A stretch of DNA of 64,000 bases from Pipra filicauda (GCF_003945595.2 NW_024104620.1:3200001-3264000), one strand, 5' to 3'; shown: positions 25,921 to 41,018, counted from the first letter of the stretch. The notes: generated from the sequence alone by a model not told the origin. Translations and numbers: made by a program.

Positions 25921-26540
25921 ACCCTGAATCACACACTCAGCAATTTTTTAATTTCACCCTCTCCCTTGAATTTTTGTTTTCCTTCTTTGTTTGGCGGGAG
26001 ATTCACATCCTGCTCCCAATGGCAGCGCCGTGACAGCTTTAGACTGGCAGGCTGGTATGAGATACCTATAGGTACTGAAGGGCTGTGCAGGAATTTGCCT
26101 GCACACATTTCAGAGCAGGATCAAAGCCTGAGATGTTAAGAAAAGGGCTGCACTAAAAAGGCCCAACATGGCTATTTTTAATGATAATTATCCACACAAT
26201 CATAAATATATGCACACATGCGTGTGCGTACACACAAATAGAGACTCATTAAATAGTCTCTTTTTGCAGATCACAGATTGTTGTTGTTGTTTTCCTATTA
26301 TCTTGGAGGTTTGTTTCTTTTTTTTTTTTAAGTTTTTTTTTTTCTTTGTGTTATAAAATATAAAGTAGCCTGAAAGTAGCTGGTGAAAAATTGTCCCAAT
26401 ATCTTTGTACTGTGTGTTACATTGCATTTCTCAGAGGAAGAAAAATAAAACTGAGAATATAGTGAGTTCTGAGGGTCTGATTCTGCTCTTATTGTATCGA
26501 ATAACAAAATGCCCATAAACTGTCTCAGCACTCGGGGAAT

Positions 26541-26557
26541 TTTTATTTATTTATTTA
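26541..26557. repeat. ATTT tetranucleotide repeat
   Basis: About four tandem TTTA units occur in intronic sequence. It is ordinary simple sequence. Confidence 0.75.
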
Positions 26558-29500
26558 GATTTCTCACATATCTTTAAATGATAATTTGTCAGACAAAACA
26601 GAAAAAGTGACTATGAGCAGTGACAGAGACTTAGTCTATGTTTCTTTTCAAACCTTAGAGAATCCTGAATAACCTCCGTTTTGTTAAAGGCTATTTAAAC
26701 TATTAAAAAAATGTGAAAATATCTGCTGTGAAATCTCACTGAATCGAAGCTTGCATTTAAATACCGTAGATTGGATTGCTTCTAAAATATGTATTCAGAA
26801 CTTTTTTTTTTTGGCCCCTTGAGATCAAGCAATTATGTGGAATTAGAAAAATCATATTATTCACTTACTTATTAGTAGTCTAAGCACAAACTGTATTGTC
26901 AGTTTTCTGCCTTTGGCTTTCTGTGCCCTTAATGTTCACACAAGTATCGTAGCCAGAATTATCGGCAGCTAGAGCCAAAATTGCTTTAAAAAGGCATGAG
27001 AACTGGTAATGACACATTGTTAGCAGTTAACAGGTGGTCGTTTCATTGTCCAGTTTGACTGCAGAGCACAAAGATATGTGCAATATCTGCAAGTGTGTTT
27101 ATAAAGTTCTTACAAAGTTTAACGATTTTATAATTTTATAGCGCTCTTACGTTATTGACTATTGCCAATGCCAAATCCAAACAAAGGAGATTTTTTAACG
27201 ATGGCTACAGACTCCTCCAGTTTAACGCAGAAGATGAGCAATTGATGTGTTAGAAGACCACGCCCCTGCCCTGATAACCCTTAATGGAATATCCAGGCAG
27301 TTCAGACTCGTTTGTATTTACCCTCTCTGCATTTTAAGGGCTGTAAAAAAATGTCCAGTTTTAGACTTGATATTACTGCACCATTCTTTTTCTCTTGTAG
27401 CAGCACAAGTATATAAAGAACAGGTATATTCTAAGCAAAGCACTTCAGTAATTTACTCTTTAATTTAAAACTGGGGAGACTGCCCCTAGAGACTTAGTAG
27501 CGGGAATTTGGTTTTTATGTCTAATCCTAATTGCTTCTGCTTACACTACAAGGACAAATGGTAATTCTCTGTTATGCTCTTTGAGCTGTAGACACTGATT
27601 TCACTGAAAATTGGGCTCAAACTGCCAGGCTCAATTTCCAAAGTTCACAGAGTGGTTGTCCTCTTGGTCACGCAGCTTTTCAGTGGCTTCACATCCAGTT
27701 TGGTTTCAACTCATGTTCCAGTTGAAGTTTTCTTGAGCTAAGAAGAAACCAAGGATGGCCTTGGGGAGCATTACCAAAATATGTAAAACTGTGAGCTTGT
27801 TCTCAAATACATGGAGAGAGATGACTCTTTATTTTATGGTGCCAACTATTTCACTCATTTAATTTATGCAGCTGATGCTGGGTCAGAAAGAACGTGTTTT
27901 TCATTCCAGCAGCCTCCCCCATTAGAATAAGTATACATTTGGTGCAAGGAAGCTGCCTCCCAGCACCTCTCCTTTTAATGCAAACAAGTGTTGTTCTAAT
28001 TTTAAAAATTAGTGTCAGACTTCATAATTTCCAAGTAATTCAGTTATCATTCAGACCACAGGTTTTTTTGTTTGCTTTTTTTTCTCCTAAGTTTGCCAAA
28101 AAAAACCCCTCTTAATTAGTACCAATTATAATTGGGTCTGCTGGTAGGTGGTCTGCCACGTTAATTTTGCACCACATGAAACCAGGCACCTGGGTGAGAC
28201 TGAAAGCAAAAATGCTGTCATGGTGCATGGGAAGTAGAGAAAGGATCTGGGATGTAGGGAAAAGTTCTGTGCATGACAGGATTCCCAGAAATCATTCATC
28301 TCTCCAAAAACCAGGGGACCTTACTGTGTCTGTGGACTACAGGACCTGTCAGGACAGTTGTGTTGTGGGTAATGAAACCAAATCCACACTCTCTGCTAAG
28401 AGTATTTCTTTTCTTGCACATGGTCGTGTCATGGTTTGCATCATCTGAGCCATTTTTGGCCACCACCTGGGAATTCTGTCACTCAGGAGGGACCTCTTGT
28501 GGAAGAACCTGGGCTGGAGTTGCTATCGATTGTTAGAGGGGATCAATTCCCCTTCTACTCCCCCTTTCCTGGATGGAAACAAACAGCTCCGCAGCAGGAA
28601 GAGTGCCCTTTGGCTACTGTATCAATCTGAGGGCTGCTCTTGTCAAAATGCACAATCACAAGCTTGATAATGCAATCCATTCCCAAAGCACTATATTTCC
28701 AACCTGTTCTCCATCATTTCCTTATGGCGTCACATTTACTCAGTTCATCACATTCTTATTAATATTTTAGGTTTCCTTGAAAGTGATGGAATTCTATTTT
28801 TATTACAAAAGCAACAAGAATAAATACTAATTGTTGTCAGTTATTTCCTTATGTAGTGGGAACAGTAATCTGTTCCTCAGCTTTAAGTTGCCAAAGCAAA
28901 ATAATGAAATATTTTAGACATTTAAAAAAATCTGTGATATTAGATAAATGTAATTTGATCTCCTTGTTTGCCACATAAAAGCTGGAACTGCCTGAATTGA
29001 TAAGATTGAATTGCATTATTTTTATTGTTTCTACTCGCATATTTTTTCCTTATCTTGAAGAACACTTTACTTAAAACCCAGTGGTTAGTCATGCAGCCCT
29101 TGCAAAGGAGCCTGGAAAATCTCCTCCATGTTTGAATTCCAGCTTGAGGTGCCAAAACCAGAGCATCAAGATTTAAAAAAATATATAAATATATATATAC
29201 ATATACGTGTATGCGAACAGGAATGTCTGGATAAGTTGTGCAGTTGCTACTCGTGATCATTTCAGTTTCTCAATAAAAGTAGTCAAGGATCCAGCCATCA
29301 TTGTGCCAGACAAAAAGTGACACCAAAGTAAGACAATTCCAGCCCTCAGCTTGAATAAGGACAAATTGCAACAGGTGGAAAAAGTAGACAAAAGCAGGGG
29401 ATGGAAGGAAAAGTCGACAGCAAAGCCGACATGTCACGCATATTAAACAGCAGGCTTGGGATTCCTTTCCACTCTTTGGAAGGATCAGGGTCTTAGCCCC

Positions 29501-30584
29501 AGCACCCTGGCCACCAGCCAACTCAAATAATGATATTTTCCTTACCTAAATTCCTCCTGGAATTTCAGCAGAGAGTGATGGATCTTTTAGTCCCAAAGGG
29601 TGATGTTTTGCCCTTGGGATGCCACAGGCTTTCATGCTTCCCTGAGGAATGGCCTCGTAGCAGTGTCTGGGCATATGCCTCCTAGCATCTTTCTAATCAG
29701 GAAAAAAAATAACCACCTCTGGATCATAATTACGATTTGCCTTCAGAGGTATTTGCTACAAAGTCATCTGGGCTTTGAAATCTGCTTTGGTTTCTTAAAA
29801 GACATGGGTAAAGTCAGGAGCTTACTGTCCTTAGTGTTTAGCCATGGACTATGTGTGCTTTAAAATTGACCAAAATTACTTTTCTTGTTTCATTCACTTT
29901 TCCTTACTTCAGAAGGCTGAATTTTGAAACTCTAGTATGGCATGCATTTATCCCTTGGTGATTATTAAATCATCCAGAATCCTCTCTGAATGCAGTTTGT
30001 TAGAAAACTAAGACTGTACAATGAGTGTGGGGAAAAAAATGCCAGCAAGGAAAATCCCATTTTAGTCTTTTAATGGACATAATGGAAGAAATGGAGAATT
30101 TGGTGGAGTTTTAAACCTTCCTGGCTCCATGTAGTGCTTGCTCCTTCCCTGGCTAAAGCTTCTTCTGAGGACCTACTCAAGGGTTTAAAGTTTGTCCCTG
30201 CACACAATGGGGTATTTCTGTGGCAAAGACGACCTGGCTGAGGCTGTTGTTTCTCTGCAAAGGGAAGGGATCGGCACCAGGGCAGAAACACATGGATTTG
30301 CACAGCTTTACAGAGTAATAACAGAAGGAAAAAAAGCCAGGAACTTAATTTTGCTGAAGGCATCATTTAGAGATCCTTGAAAAAGGCCACCTAATTACAG
30401 GCAGGGCTGGGAGGAACCTGTGGGAGTGTTTACTCTTCCTCTCTAACACATGAAGGGGAGGGTAGGTTGAGAGAACATATCTTGGGATGAGACCCTATCT
30501 TGAGATGTAGAAAAGAGGTTTTACTGGCCCAGCCAAAGTTGTCAAGGGCTGGATTCTGTGGTAGCTAACAGGGTCCTTCACCGA

Positions 30585-30776
30585 TGTAATGTCTGTGAAA
30601 AGGGGTCTAATTACCAGGCTACTCAGGGTGGTGGTGGAATCACCATCCCTGGAAGTGTTCAAAAAAGGTGTGGATATGGTACTTGAGGACAAAGCTTAGT
30701 TGGTGAACATGATGGTGGTGCTGGGATGATGGTTGGGCTCGATGATCTTAGAGGCCTTTTCAACCTTTATGATTCT
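30585..30776 (+). mobile_element. CR1 LINE, 3' end
   Basis: This is a sense CR1 3' end. Diagnostic words in order are ggtggtggaatcaccatccctggaa, gtgttcaaaaaaggtgtggat, ggtacttgaggaca, gttgggctcgatgatcttagaggcc and ttttcaacctttatgattct. The left part (tgtgaaaagggg, aggctactcaggg) can still be aligned loosely to the CR1 sequence that precedes the 'lone bulge' of the 3' end, so the copy starts near 30585. It is 5'-truncated with no coding capacity and carries moderate divergence. Confidence 0.93.
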
Positions 30777-33700
30777 AAATGGAGCTGCAAAAGTTGGAAA
30801 TCACTCCATTTCTTTGTTAGCTCTGATGAGGTCTGAATTCTTTCCCCTTCCCGGCCCATTTATTTCATTTAGATGTGAAGTTCAAAGCCAAATGGATGCT
30901 ATTTAGGGACTATTATTACATGACAATGTTAGCATTATGTATAGGTCAGTTTTACTACTTTTAATAAAGCCAAGAAACATAAAGCAGTAATGTATATTAG
31001 TGCAACATTACCAATGGCAACAATTAAAACAGAAAGCAAAATGAAAACTAGGTGCAAATATGCAGTTTCCTGCTGCAATATTAATTTTGTCACTCTGCAG
31101 CTTGTATGTTTCTGGCATTCATTTTTATTGCATCAACAAGAATGCAGTCAGCTTCAGAGACTGAAAAAAGATCGCAAAAAGAAAATGCAACATGCTGTTT
31201 CTGCAGGGTGGAATCACTCATTTGGACTATAGGGACTAAACTTATTTTTTGACATATTTTTACTGTCATGTTTCTCTGCAACATTAAGTATAGGTATGCT
31301 CTTTTCATAGAGCTTAGGAAAATACTGATTCAGCAACAAAGGAGTAATAATACTGGCATTTTGGAAGCAAAACATGCCAAATTCAGAAACAAATTGTGTC
31401 ATTTTTCCTGATAATAGAAGATTATGTTGCACCCAAAATCAAAACTGGCTGTGACTAGTCCTAAAAAAAAATACATTTTTTTCCTGAATTTGAATATCCT
31501 GTTTCCATCAATTATACTGTAATGTTCCCTTAATTCTTTGTTTTATTTCTACTTCACTCTCCAAAATCCTTCCAGAGTTTACTATTTGGGTTGAAAAAGC
31601 ATATTTTTAAATTGGGCATAACCAACTTCCATATAAACATTTGGCAGGGAAATCCATGCATGTTCACTTAATTCATTTTTATTGAACCAAGTCCAGATTT
31701 TTAGTCAGGAAAAAGTTAGATATTAATCATATCTGAGCAGGATCATTAAATTTTCCTTTACCTACTAGAACAGCAGGGTCATTATAGAACCATGAGAAGT
31801 TAGCTCACTTATTAATCTTTACAATTACATAAAAGTGATCATTTTTATAGTACTTAAGAGTAGCTCTAACCCATTACGTGAAGAGTATGTGGGAATATTA
31901 CAATATAATATAATGTATTATTATAGATGTGACCTGTGACTCATTGGTCTGCTCACTGACACACAACTCTCTGGAAAAGTTATCTGTTTGAGCTTGGATA
32001 ATCTTTAATTGTTTCATACTCCTCATGCTCATTTATGGGGCATACTAGTAAATAGGGAGCTAGTCACTGAGTTATTAATTACCTCATTATTACTTAATTA
32101 TCACCATTGCATACTTCATTTTTATGGGGAATTACATCATAAAAGAAGGTATTTTATGCTGCCCACCACAGTTAAGTATGAATGACAGTGATAGCTAATG
32201 TAGGATTGAGTTAGTTAAAGAAAATCAGTCAGAAATCCTCACTATAGATTACTATCCAGTTTCTTCTGCCTTTTCCAGCTAACACTTCTCATCCTTGACT
32301 TTGAAACCCAACAGTTTAAACTCGGTTCTTGTTTCAGTGGACTAATCCCCTTTCATAAATCATGTTCAAGTGCTGAAATAATTTGCACATCGTTTAAAGA
32401 GTATTTACTTTGAAACATTCACCTCAAGCCCTTTTGTATATCCTTTCTCTCTAAAGATTTGTAGTATTTGTTTTGTTCTCTGAGGTATAAAAGACCTGGG
32501 TAAACTTTATTCCTGTTGTTTCAAGATTAGTGAAATAAAATGCATATTTATTCAACTGGGACTGAAAGGAGCTTTAGTAAAGACGATCATACATACGACC
32601 CAGGGGAATGTCATAATACAAAATGTCTGTCTTAAAATCTCTTTAGGTTTGTTCAAAACACTATTGAAGGACTTAAGTTTAAAGAAAAAAAAGAAAAAGG
32701 TTGCAAATCCATATTCCTCCTCTGTTCCAAAGAAGAGAGAGACACCATATATTTTTCTTAACAAAATAAACTCCTACGTGTGCGCTCTAGATGAATTTGA
32801 TATGGAGAAAAGTAGAAACTGGATAGTCATGATCACTCTAAGTCTTTTCCTACTGAACTATGGATACTGACATAGTCTTTAAGAAAATTACATTTGGGAA
32901 AAATGTATAGCTTTTGTTTTGAACGCACGCTTGCCTCAGAAAAAGCAATCACAAAGAAATCTTGAGCATTTTAGGCATTATTGGAATCAAGCAGTTGTGC
33001 CCTTTCTGTGCACTGAAAGTGAGGTGGACTCCTGTAATGAGGAAAAGGTTTCTACTCTGACTCTACCACTTTTAAGCCCAGCTATCCAACATCTTGCACT
33101 GCTTTGGTGCAGTCTGTTAATTCCTCACTAAGTAGATCTGTGTTTACACTAAGTGACAAAACTAAAGTTTATTGTACAAATGCCATGGTTTTACAGTTTA
33201 AGGCAGCACACAACACAGACAGTTACATCTGCTTGACCCTCCATCACCTGTGTCATCAATATATCTCCAGTTTTATACATCACCATGTTTTGCCTCCACA
33301 GGGAAGGAATACAGGCTGACAACAGATAACACCCAAATAGATGGAGGCATTTTCACTGCAACAGGGAATATTTCAGACTGCTGTCTTTGGAGAGAGGTCA
33401 GAACTAGAGCAAGTGAGCAAGACTTTATGAGCTTTGTTATTCAGGAAGGAAGAACCAGCCCAGCCTCCCATCACTCCTGTGAGCTTAAATTTGAATTTCT
33501 CATGGTATTTATTGAAACAAGTATCCTAAATGGAAGGCTGTAGCCAGAAAAAAATTGTTCTTATTCTGCACTGTATTCTGAGGCTTCACTATAATTTCTA
33601 ACTAATCTAGATGCAATCCTCATGGTAATTTGGGAGGAATGTGACAGAAATAAGGAGGTTTTTAGGTTATAAAAGTAAATTATCCTGTTAGAGAGACGGT

Positions 33701-35076
33701 ATATTGGGTTCTAGACAGGAATCCCTTCTGCCCAGACTCACCTTTTTCCCCGTGGTGAAATCACTTAAATATTTGCACCTTCCAGCTTGGAGAATGCACT
33801 TAATTTAAATTGTGACATCCAATCCCCAAATATTTAAAGACCAGCTTTATGGTACTGTCTCCTGGACAGGGCCTACAAATGCTTTTAAAAACAATGTGCT
33901 TTGTAGGATCTCCTATTTGCTCCACCAGCTGCCTGCTGACGTGCAGGATAAACAGATCCTGCCTCTGAAAGCCAAGGGTGGAATATCACTCAGGGGTTAA
34001 ATGCTGTATTGTTTCTCAATTAAGTAAAAGGTTCCAACTAGCTGGCTTTAAATATTGATGCTGAAGAGAACACTATGACATATGAGCAGCTCCCCTCACC
34101 ACTGAGGATATTTGGCTCCATTTAATTAATTCCATTGGCCATTGTCTTAAGTGCGCCCAGGATTCACCCAAGAGGAATTCACTTGTGTTACTGTTATTGA
34201 AAAGTGTAACATGGCATTATCTGCCTCAGACAGACTTTTTGTAGCATTGAATCAATTCCCCAGTTCTTGAAAACAACTACCTCATTTGATTCCTTTCATA
34301 ATTAATGAAATTCGGTGGTAATGCTTTTGCCCCTCAGCTCAGGCTGGAAAAAATGTTCCAAAACTTCAGTTTTCAAGCTGAAAGCACTCTAATTTTCAGT
34401 CTAAATGGACTTGTGGTATGACTGGGCTCTTGTGTCAGCTTTTAGCTTGCTCTTTATTTTCAGCAGTTATTTTGTGCCTCAGGTGTACCACCCCAAACAG
34501 AGTTACAGACATGGGTCTTACTCCTTCCCCTGCTTGTGTTGGTGAACTCAGTCAACCAAGATTTGTAGCTGTCTTTTCTATCACAGGCTGCTGCTCTTTT
34601 CCTGATTTTCTCAAATAGCCCTTTCCTGAGTCTGCCCGTTTCAGTCCCTGCTCTTTGCACATGGATATTCAAGGCTAGGTCTTCCCACAACCTTGGGAAG
34701 CAGAATTCAGTCCCCCATATGGAAGTGGGGGGACTGTATCACCTGATACAGTCTAGGGTTGTATTTGTTTATCTCTTTCATGACCAATTTTTTAGAGATA
34801 AAAAGCAAACAACCAGGACACGCAGAACCTGCTGTCCTTTAATCTCTTGCAACCAATGCATTCTCTGTGAAAACCAAAGAGCAAACTTGCCTTAAGCCTT
34901 TTTATAGCATATAAAATGTGTTCCTACGTGTGATAACAGGTTTTTTTAATTAATTTTTAAGGTGTTCAGTTCAAACGGAAAAGTAGCATTATTATAAAAC
35001 TGAACAACTCTTTCCAAACAGCACACTTAAAATAAAAGAAATGAAAACATTTTAAAATACCCCAGTGCTAATACAT

Positions 35077-35113
35077 AAACAAACCAACAAACAAACAAAC
35101 AAAGCAAACAAAC
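35077..35113. repeat. CAAA tetranucleotide repeat
   Basis: A run of AAAC/CAAA units with single interruptions (ccaac, agc). It is a microsatellite with no nearby LINE or SINE body that would make it a retrotransposon tail. Confidence 0.88.
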
Positions 35114-38100
35114 CTTGGGGATGAAAAAAGATTATCATGAAATTTGTGAAGACACCTCATCCAGAACACATATTTTTAAATGCACGCAGGTATGAAGCGC
35201 TACTGGAGAAAATGTGTCTCTCCATGCAAAGCTTTATAGTTAATATTTGCTGCAATCACATAGTGACAGTACATTTTACAGTCACTTTTGCTGCAGAAGG
35301 TTATCCCTCAATCCAAGGACCCAGAGCCTAAGGGAAGGTGGCCAGATGTAGGCAGGTCAGAACAGGACAGCAGCCAGATGCACACTGGATCATTTGCCAT
35401 TTAGTAGGCTTTTAGACACAAAAATATAAATCAGGGCAAGTTAACCTTTAGCTTGGTGAGTATCTGTAATGAAAGACTTCATTCAAGGTACAGGAACACG
35501 TGGTTTGAGTCCACATTGCTTTGTGCTCACCCTTTGTAGGACACACTGGCTGCGTCCTGTTTGGAAAAGGCTTTTTCTCTGATCTCTGGTCACCTTTTAA
35601 TGCCTGTTCTGTTAACATGTGTGTCCATTATAACCTGATGCTTCCATGCATCCCACCAGCCTGGTGCTTTTAAAATATTATGTTGAATGGGTGTGATGTG
35701 TAGACATGTAATATTACTCTTGAAGGTAAAATGCCTTCCGGGATAAGAGTTAAAGGTCAGAGTAAAGCAGAGACAAATAAACTTGGTGCTTTCTTATCCA
35801 TAACACCTCTTGGAGAAGTCTCTGGAGTAAACTGGCTCCTGAGCAGCACCCAGGATTTCTCTTGAGAAGCAGTAGCTGGAAGGACCAGAAAACTGACTAA
35901 AAATTGTGTAATGCAGGTGATGATCTCAAGATCACTCTTTGACTGTCCTGTATCTGAGCTGTAGGTAAATTAACTTAATCAAAATATTTGCCTCATTGTT
36001 ATGGTTTCCAAGAAGTTAAAGATTTATATTAATGCAAAAATATGTTTGGAATATATTTTTATGTGAAAACATATGTGCAGTATCTCTCTTATCTAAGTAA
36101 AAATATAAATAATTTTCCTACCTTCCTTTCTTCCTACGAAGGTGTTTCAGCTGATGTGTTTGAATGAAAATCAAAAGATAGCACTAAAGGTTAATGAATA
36201 AATAATGAAAACTTTGTAATACCTGAATTGTTATACAGTGTTATCTGAAGATCATTCAACATGATAGATCAAGGGTAGCACTGATATTAAAGCATAATTA
36301 CAAGAAGTGGGATACCTGATTTATTATTGCAACTTTGTTCTTAATGTGAGTTACACATTAGTCATTTCTGAACTGAAATTTTAAGTCCTACTTATAAAGT
36401 CTTTTGTTTTGGCATCTGAATTTGGTTTCTCCTGGGGTGCTGTAGCACATATGGCCTGTTGAATGAGAAACAGTGTCAGGGAAAGCAGAGCAGTGGTCTT
36501 ATCTTGTCTGATAAACTTTTTTAAAAATCATTTGTATGTGGTGAATGTGAAAATGGAAAGTATAATTAGAATTATACTTTCTGTTGCAAATAACCCACTA
36601 GGAGAATGTACTTTGAAAACACGCCTTTTATTTGGTGGGTTTTAGTTCAGAGCCCTAAGTCTGCAGAATTCACCTTTTCCAAATAATTGTTTATTTCAAA
36701 TTCATCTGTAGCTGTCCCTGCTCAAGTTACAGATCATTCATAGCAATAAAGCTTTCTAATTCTGTGACAGAATATTCATAATGGCTTTAAAATACTCAGC
36801 TGGATAATGGTCTGCAGGATCTGGACAGCAAGACTTCAAAAGGCAGAGTCCTCTGATCTCCAGTTTCCTTATTCCCTCTAAGCTTGGAAGGTTTCAACTA
36901 TCAAGCATAGATTAAGTTTTATTGGTTGATAGTCTAATTGCATTTGTATTATCTTTCCTCTTAATATTATTTTCTTTTCTCTGTATTGGATTTCATCCAA
37001 ATATTACTACGACCATGAAGCAGTTTTCTGAAATGTTTTGCTTTGATGCTTAACTGCTTTACACGTGAGTGCTGCAATAAGGTGCTGGTTCCTGATAATG
37101 GTTTTCCATCTGTAAGGAGAAGTTTCCACAATCTCCTGTGCTTTGCTTATATTTGATAGAGCCCTTCAGTTTGAGGCTTTTCATGGACAAGATAAGGTTT
37201 GGTTAAACATCTGAACTTTGGAATGTTTATCTGAACTAGATTTGACCCCTTAATTTGTCCATCATTAGTTATTTTGCTTTTCTTTTTCGAGACTAAATTA
37301 TGCTATTAAATATGTTCTAAAGTAGGTTAAGCCCCTGTGCAATTTGTCAGCTGGAACATTAATTTTAAAGCTAAAACAGTCTTCTATTGGCTCTTTTTAA
37401 CATTTAATCTGAATTTTGACCATGGCTGGTCAAACAGAGAGTCAGTGCACCCATGCAAACCCCACATGTAGCTGATTGAAGTGTCTCAGAGTTGTTGTGA
37501 TGACTGGCCTGATATTATTTCAGGAAAATATCAGGATAATTAGTAATTATTTGCCTGCTCAAGCAGCTTGTTCCAGTGCAGCTGTTCTGGAGAGTGGATA
37601 AAGTACTAAATGTCACTGCATGCCCTGTAGTGTCTCTGGTGGTGTCCACCTCTGAGCCCCTAAACAAGGGCCAGGCAGAGTTGGGGTCCCACCTGCAGCA
37701 AATCCTTGGCAGTGTATGAATGCTCATTTCTAGGGTCCCAGTTACTCTTGCCTTCAGCTGACCATATCTTTGTGTCCTCTTCAGACTTACATCTTAATGG
37801 TACCAACCCAGATCTTGCCCCTGTGTTACCTTTGTGATGGGAAGGAGCCACCATCAGATTGTAGGGAGAGTGGGTGAGTGCTGCAGCAAGACAGAAGTGT
37901 TGTTCCCAGATCATCTTGGCCAAAGATACACCCAGTAACACAAGGAAGAGAGAGGGCAAACTGTAGTTTCTCTCTGCTCTTACACAATTGAACAGCATCT
38001 ACTGATTTTTATTAGAAGATGAATTTCTGATTAAGCCAATGCTAAATAATCCCACCCCTTCCTTGAAAACACCAGAATCAGAGCTTTAGGTAAGTAATCA

Positions 38101-39806
38101 TATTAAAACACAAACAATAACAATGTAATATGTCACTAAACATAGCAGCAGCTCCATTCTGGACTTTCCCTCCTGTAATTCCACTGCCTCAGTCCAAGAG
38201 GGAGGATGACCCACAGCACATCTCACAAGGCAACTTCTCCTCCTACAGCCTCTATAGGGTAGATCAACAAAAAGCTGTAGCCTGATTTTTGTCTGCTTTG
38301 TTGGTTTATGTTTATTTCATGCAGATCCTGAATCACCTTCAGGGAAAGTTATTCCAGTCTCCTCAGAGTGGGACTCTGACGCTACCTGAGTAAAAAGCTG
38401 TAACTGCTCAAAAGTTTGAAGATCAGTTGTGTTTTGACAAGTGGAAACAGTTTCTATAGAAAAATAAAATTAGGTTGATGGCAGTAAAGGTGACTTTGTC
38501 TAAGGTTTTTATTTATGTGAATATAGATGTTGGAGACTCTTACCAGAACTTTCACTTGAGGTAAGAATTGAAAAAATTCCGAAATCTGACGACTTGCTCT
38601 TTTTAAAAATGAGCTCATGGGTGATCTTTTGTTCAGATATACTTACTCTAATTATATAATTGAGGTAGAGATAATTTGATAAAGTATGGTCAACATATAA
38701 ACAGAGTACAGCAAATGGATTTCAGATCTCTGGCTGGACATTTTTTGATTACTTTAAAGATAATGGCTGTGCCTTTCTCCTTCATAAACTACCACATCTA
38801 CATTCACTGAAAAGTACTAAACTTGGTGTTCAGAAGAGAAAAATATGCTGGCACTTGTGGTTTGAAACAGCAAATACAGAGCTGAATGTCACTACTGTTT
38901 CTCATTGGAAATAAACTGTTTTAGTATGTTGGTTTCATAACTTACGCTCTGTGAATTAATTCTGTCCTTTATTGTATAAGAAACATTAAAAGTTCATAAT
39001 AGGTCAAAAAATACAGAGTTATGAATATAATTGAAGACTGAGTGCAGTGAAAATATAATTAAATTTTAAAATAATTTACTTTCAAAATTTAGAAGTACAA
39101 AATATAATTGATATATTTCAATATAATTTCAATAAAAAGAAAATTCTTTGGTATGATATTCTTTCTAGAGATGTCCCATAAGACTTGGTCCAAATAAGAG
39201 GCTTAATAAGGTATCCAAGCACATGTCTAAATTTGAATATATGAAACATTTGTATAACTCTTGACAAGGCTGATATTAATACAACAGTGCCAAGTCTCCC
39301 TTGTTCTCCACAGATAATTTGTCTCTCAAAGTATAAAAGGCAGATTTATACATAGGTTTTGAAGGTAAAAATGCCCACATGACTGGCAGTACCCAGACCC
39401 TCAGAAGGGTTTTCTCTTGGCATAACAATCTATGTTGTGCTCCTGGTAGACAAAAAACAGTATAATTTTCTTGTCCTTTTGTCTGAGCAATTTAGTGTGA
39501 GTGATGACTATCCATATTATTTGCAAAAGGTTGAAAAGCATTTTTTTTTTAGATTAACTCAGGAGGTTAATTTAAAGGCTTGAAAGTTATTGACATATAT
39601 TCCACCAGAGAAGAAAACAAAGAGAACTCCATATTCTAAAAAAAACTACAAGCCACAAAACCCTGAATGCATTAGTTTTTTGCAAATTACTTGTTCAGCT
39701 CAATATGGAAATAGTCTTCAGTACCTTGTTCTGTCTTCCTCAACTTCTGATTGCATGGGTTGTTTGTTGTTTGGTTTTTTTTATTATTTTGCAAAGTCTG
39801 CTTAAA

Positions 39807-39857
39807 TAATATTTTAATTAAATGTAATATTCTAATTTAATGTAATATTTTAATATT
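39807..39857. repeat. AT-rich short tandem repeat
   Basis: The word taatgtaatatt or a close variant appears in two consecutive copies (taaatgtaatattctaat, then ttaatgtaatattttaat), with a period near 19-20 bp. It is a local duplication in very AT-rich sequence. Confidence 0.6.
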
Positions 39858-40329
39858 CACATGTCAACTTCAAAACTCCTTAATTCCAATAGTGCAATTT
39901 TTTTGTCTGGTAACATGTTTTATGTGAGTGGGATAAAAGTATATGGCTGCAAACACTGAGTCACCCGTGTAGCAAAGGGCAAGCATCACTCATTTCTATG
40001 TGTTAGACCATCCTAGTTATTGAGTATTTTCCTGGGAATATTTTTGCAAAGAGGATGTGTCAAGTGTCCTAATCCCCGACACAAGCTCGGAGAGACCAGT
40101 TTCCCCTTCCCAAGTACACTGTACTCTCCCTTCCTAGAGCCTAACTCGTCTGTGTACTACAGCAGATTTCATCCAAGTCCCACATGTTTTACATTAGATG
40201 AACATAAACTGGTCATACTGTATGAATAAAATGAACTCATTGATTTCTGGCATTGTGGGTTTTGTATTCGAGTTAAGTGTGTATAATAGTCTTCCTAATA
40301 TTGTGACAATACCAAAAAAAGTTGTGGAA

Positions 40330-40829
40330 AGAAAGACTTGGCAGGTCCTGGCTGATCTAGTCCAGTCCCTCCTGTCACAAGGTACTGTGTTCTGTGTCCT
40401 CATACATAAATTTATTAAGCTTCATCTTAAATTCTTTTAGTTTTATTTGCCACCATGATTTCTTTAAAAGGGTGTTTTAGAACTTCATATTATGGCCAGT
40501 TTCTACTCATCTATTCTTGTGCCAACATTGTTCTTCAATTAAAACAGCTCTTCTCCCTCCCTGCTGTCCTCTTCTCTCCTGCTCCCTTTCCCACCCCCAC
40601 CAGCAAATTCATAGAGAACAATCAGAGCTCTTCTCACTCATTTTTGAGCTGGCCAAACATACCAAACTCTCTGTCTGCTTATGAAAGATCAGCAGCCCCT
40701 TCTCCTGGTACCTCTCACTGCCACTGCCTGCATCTCTTCTGTCATGAATTTCCGTCTAACATATGAGTGCCCAAGGTTGAACACCCATAGAGAGAATTAC
40801 TTTGTATTAAATAAAATTAAATATTTTGG
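40330..40829 (-). mobile_element. Ancient CR1 LINE, antisense, part 1 (toward the 3' end)
   Basis: This is the left half of an old, heavily diverged CR1 lying in minus orientation. The stretch tggctgatctagtccagtcc corresponds to the antisense CR1 3' region (gatc..tagtccaaccc). What follows aligns only loosely to the antisense CR1 consensus as I remember it, so this half is weaker than part 2. It is interpreted together with 41019-41515, from which it is separated by a younger CR1. Confidence 0.6.
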
Positions 40830-41018
40830 ATTTGTTACTCAGGCACTGGAACAGGCTGCCCAGGGCAGTGGTTGAATCATCATCCCTGCAAATGCTCAGA
40901 ACGAGGTGGCACTTCGGGACGTGGGTTAGGGGTGGCTTGGCAGAACTGGGGGAACTGCTGGACTTGATGATCTTAGAGGGTTTTTCCAACCTTAATAATT
41001 CTATGATTCTATAATTCC
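40830..41018 (+). mobile_element. Younger CR1 LINE 3' end inserted into an older CR1
   Basis: This is a clear sense CR1 3' end: ggcactggaacaggctgccc, agtggttgaatcatcatccctg, aggtggcacttcgggacgtg, ctggacttgatgatcttagagg, tttttccaaccttaataatt, and the terminal ctatgattct repeat. It is less diverged than its flanks and has the opposite orientation, so it was inserted into the older element. It is 5'-truncated with no coding capacity. Confidence 0.95.

Noticed and set aside
37660..37998. 112-codon antisense frame
   Set aside because: No recognised domain, splice sites or promoter; a typical length for chance in 64 kb on six frames.
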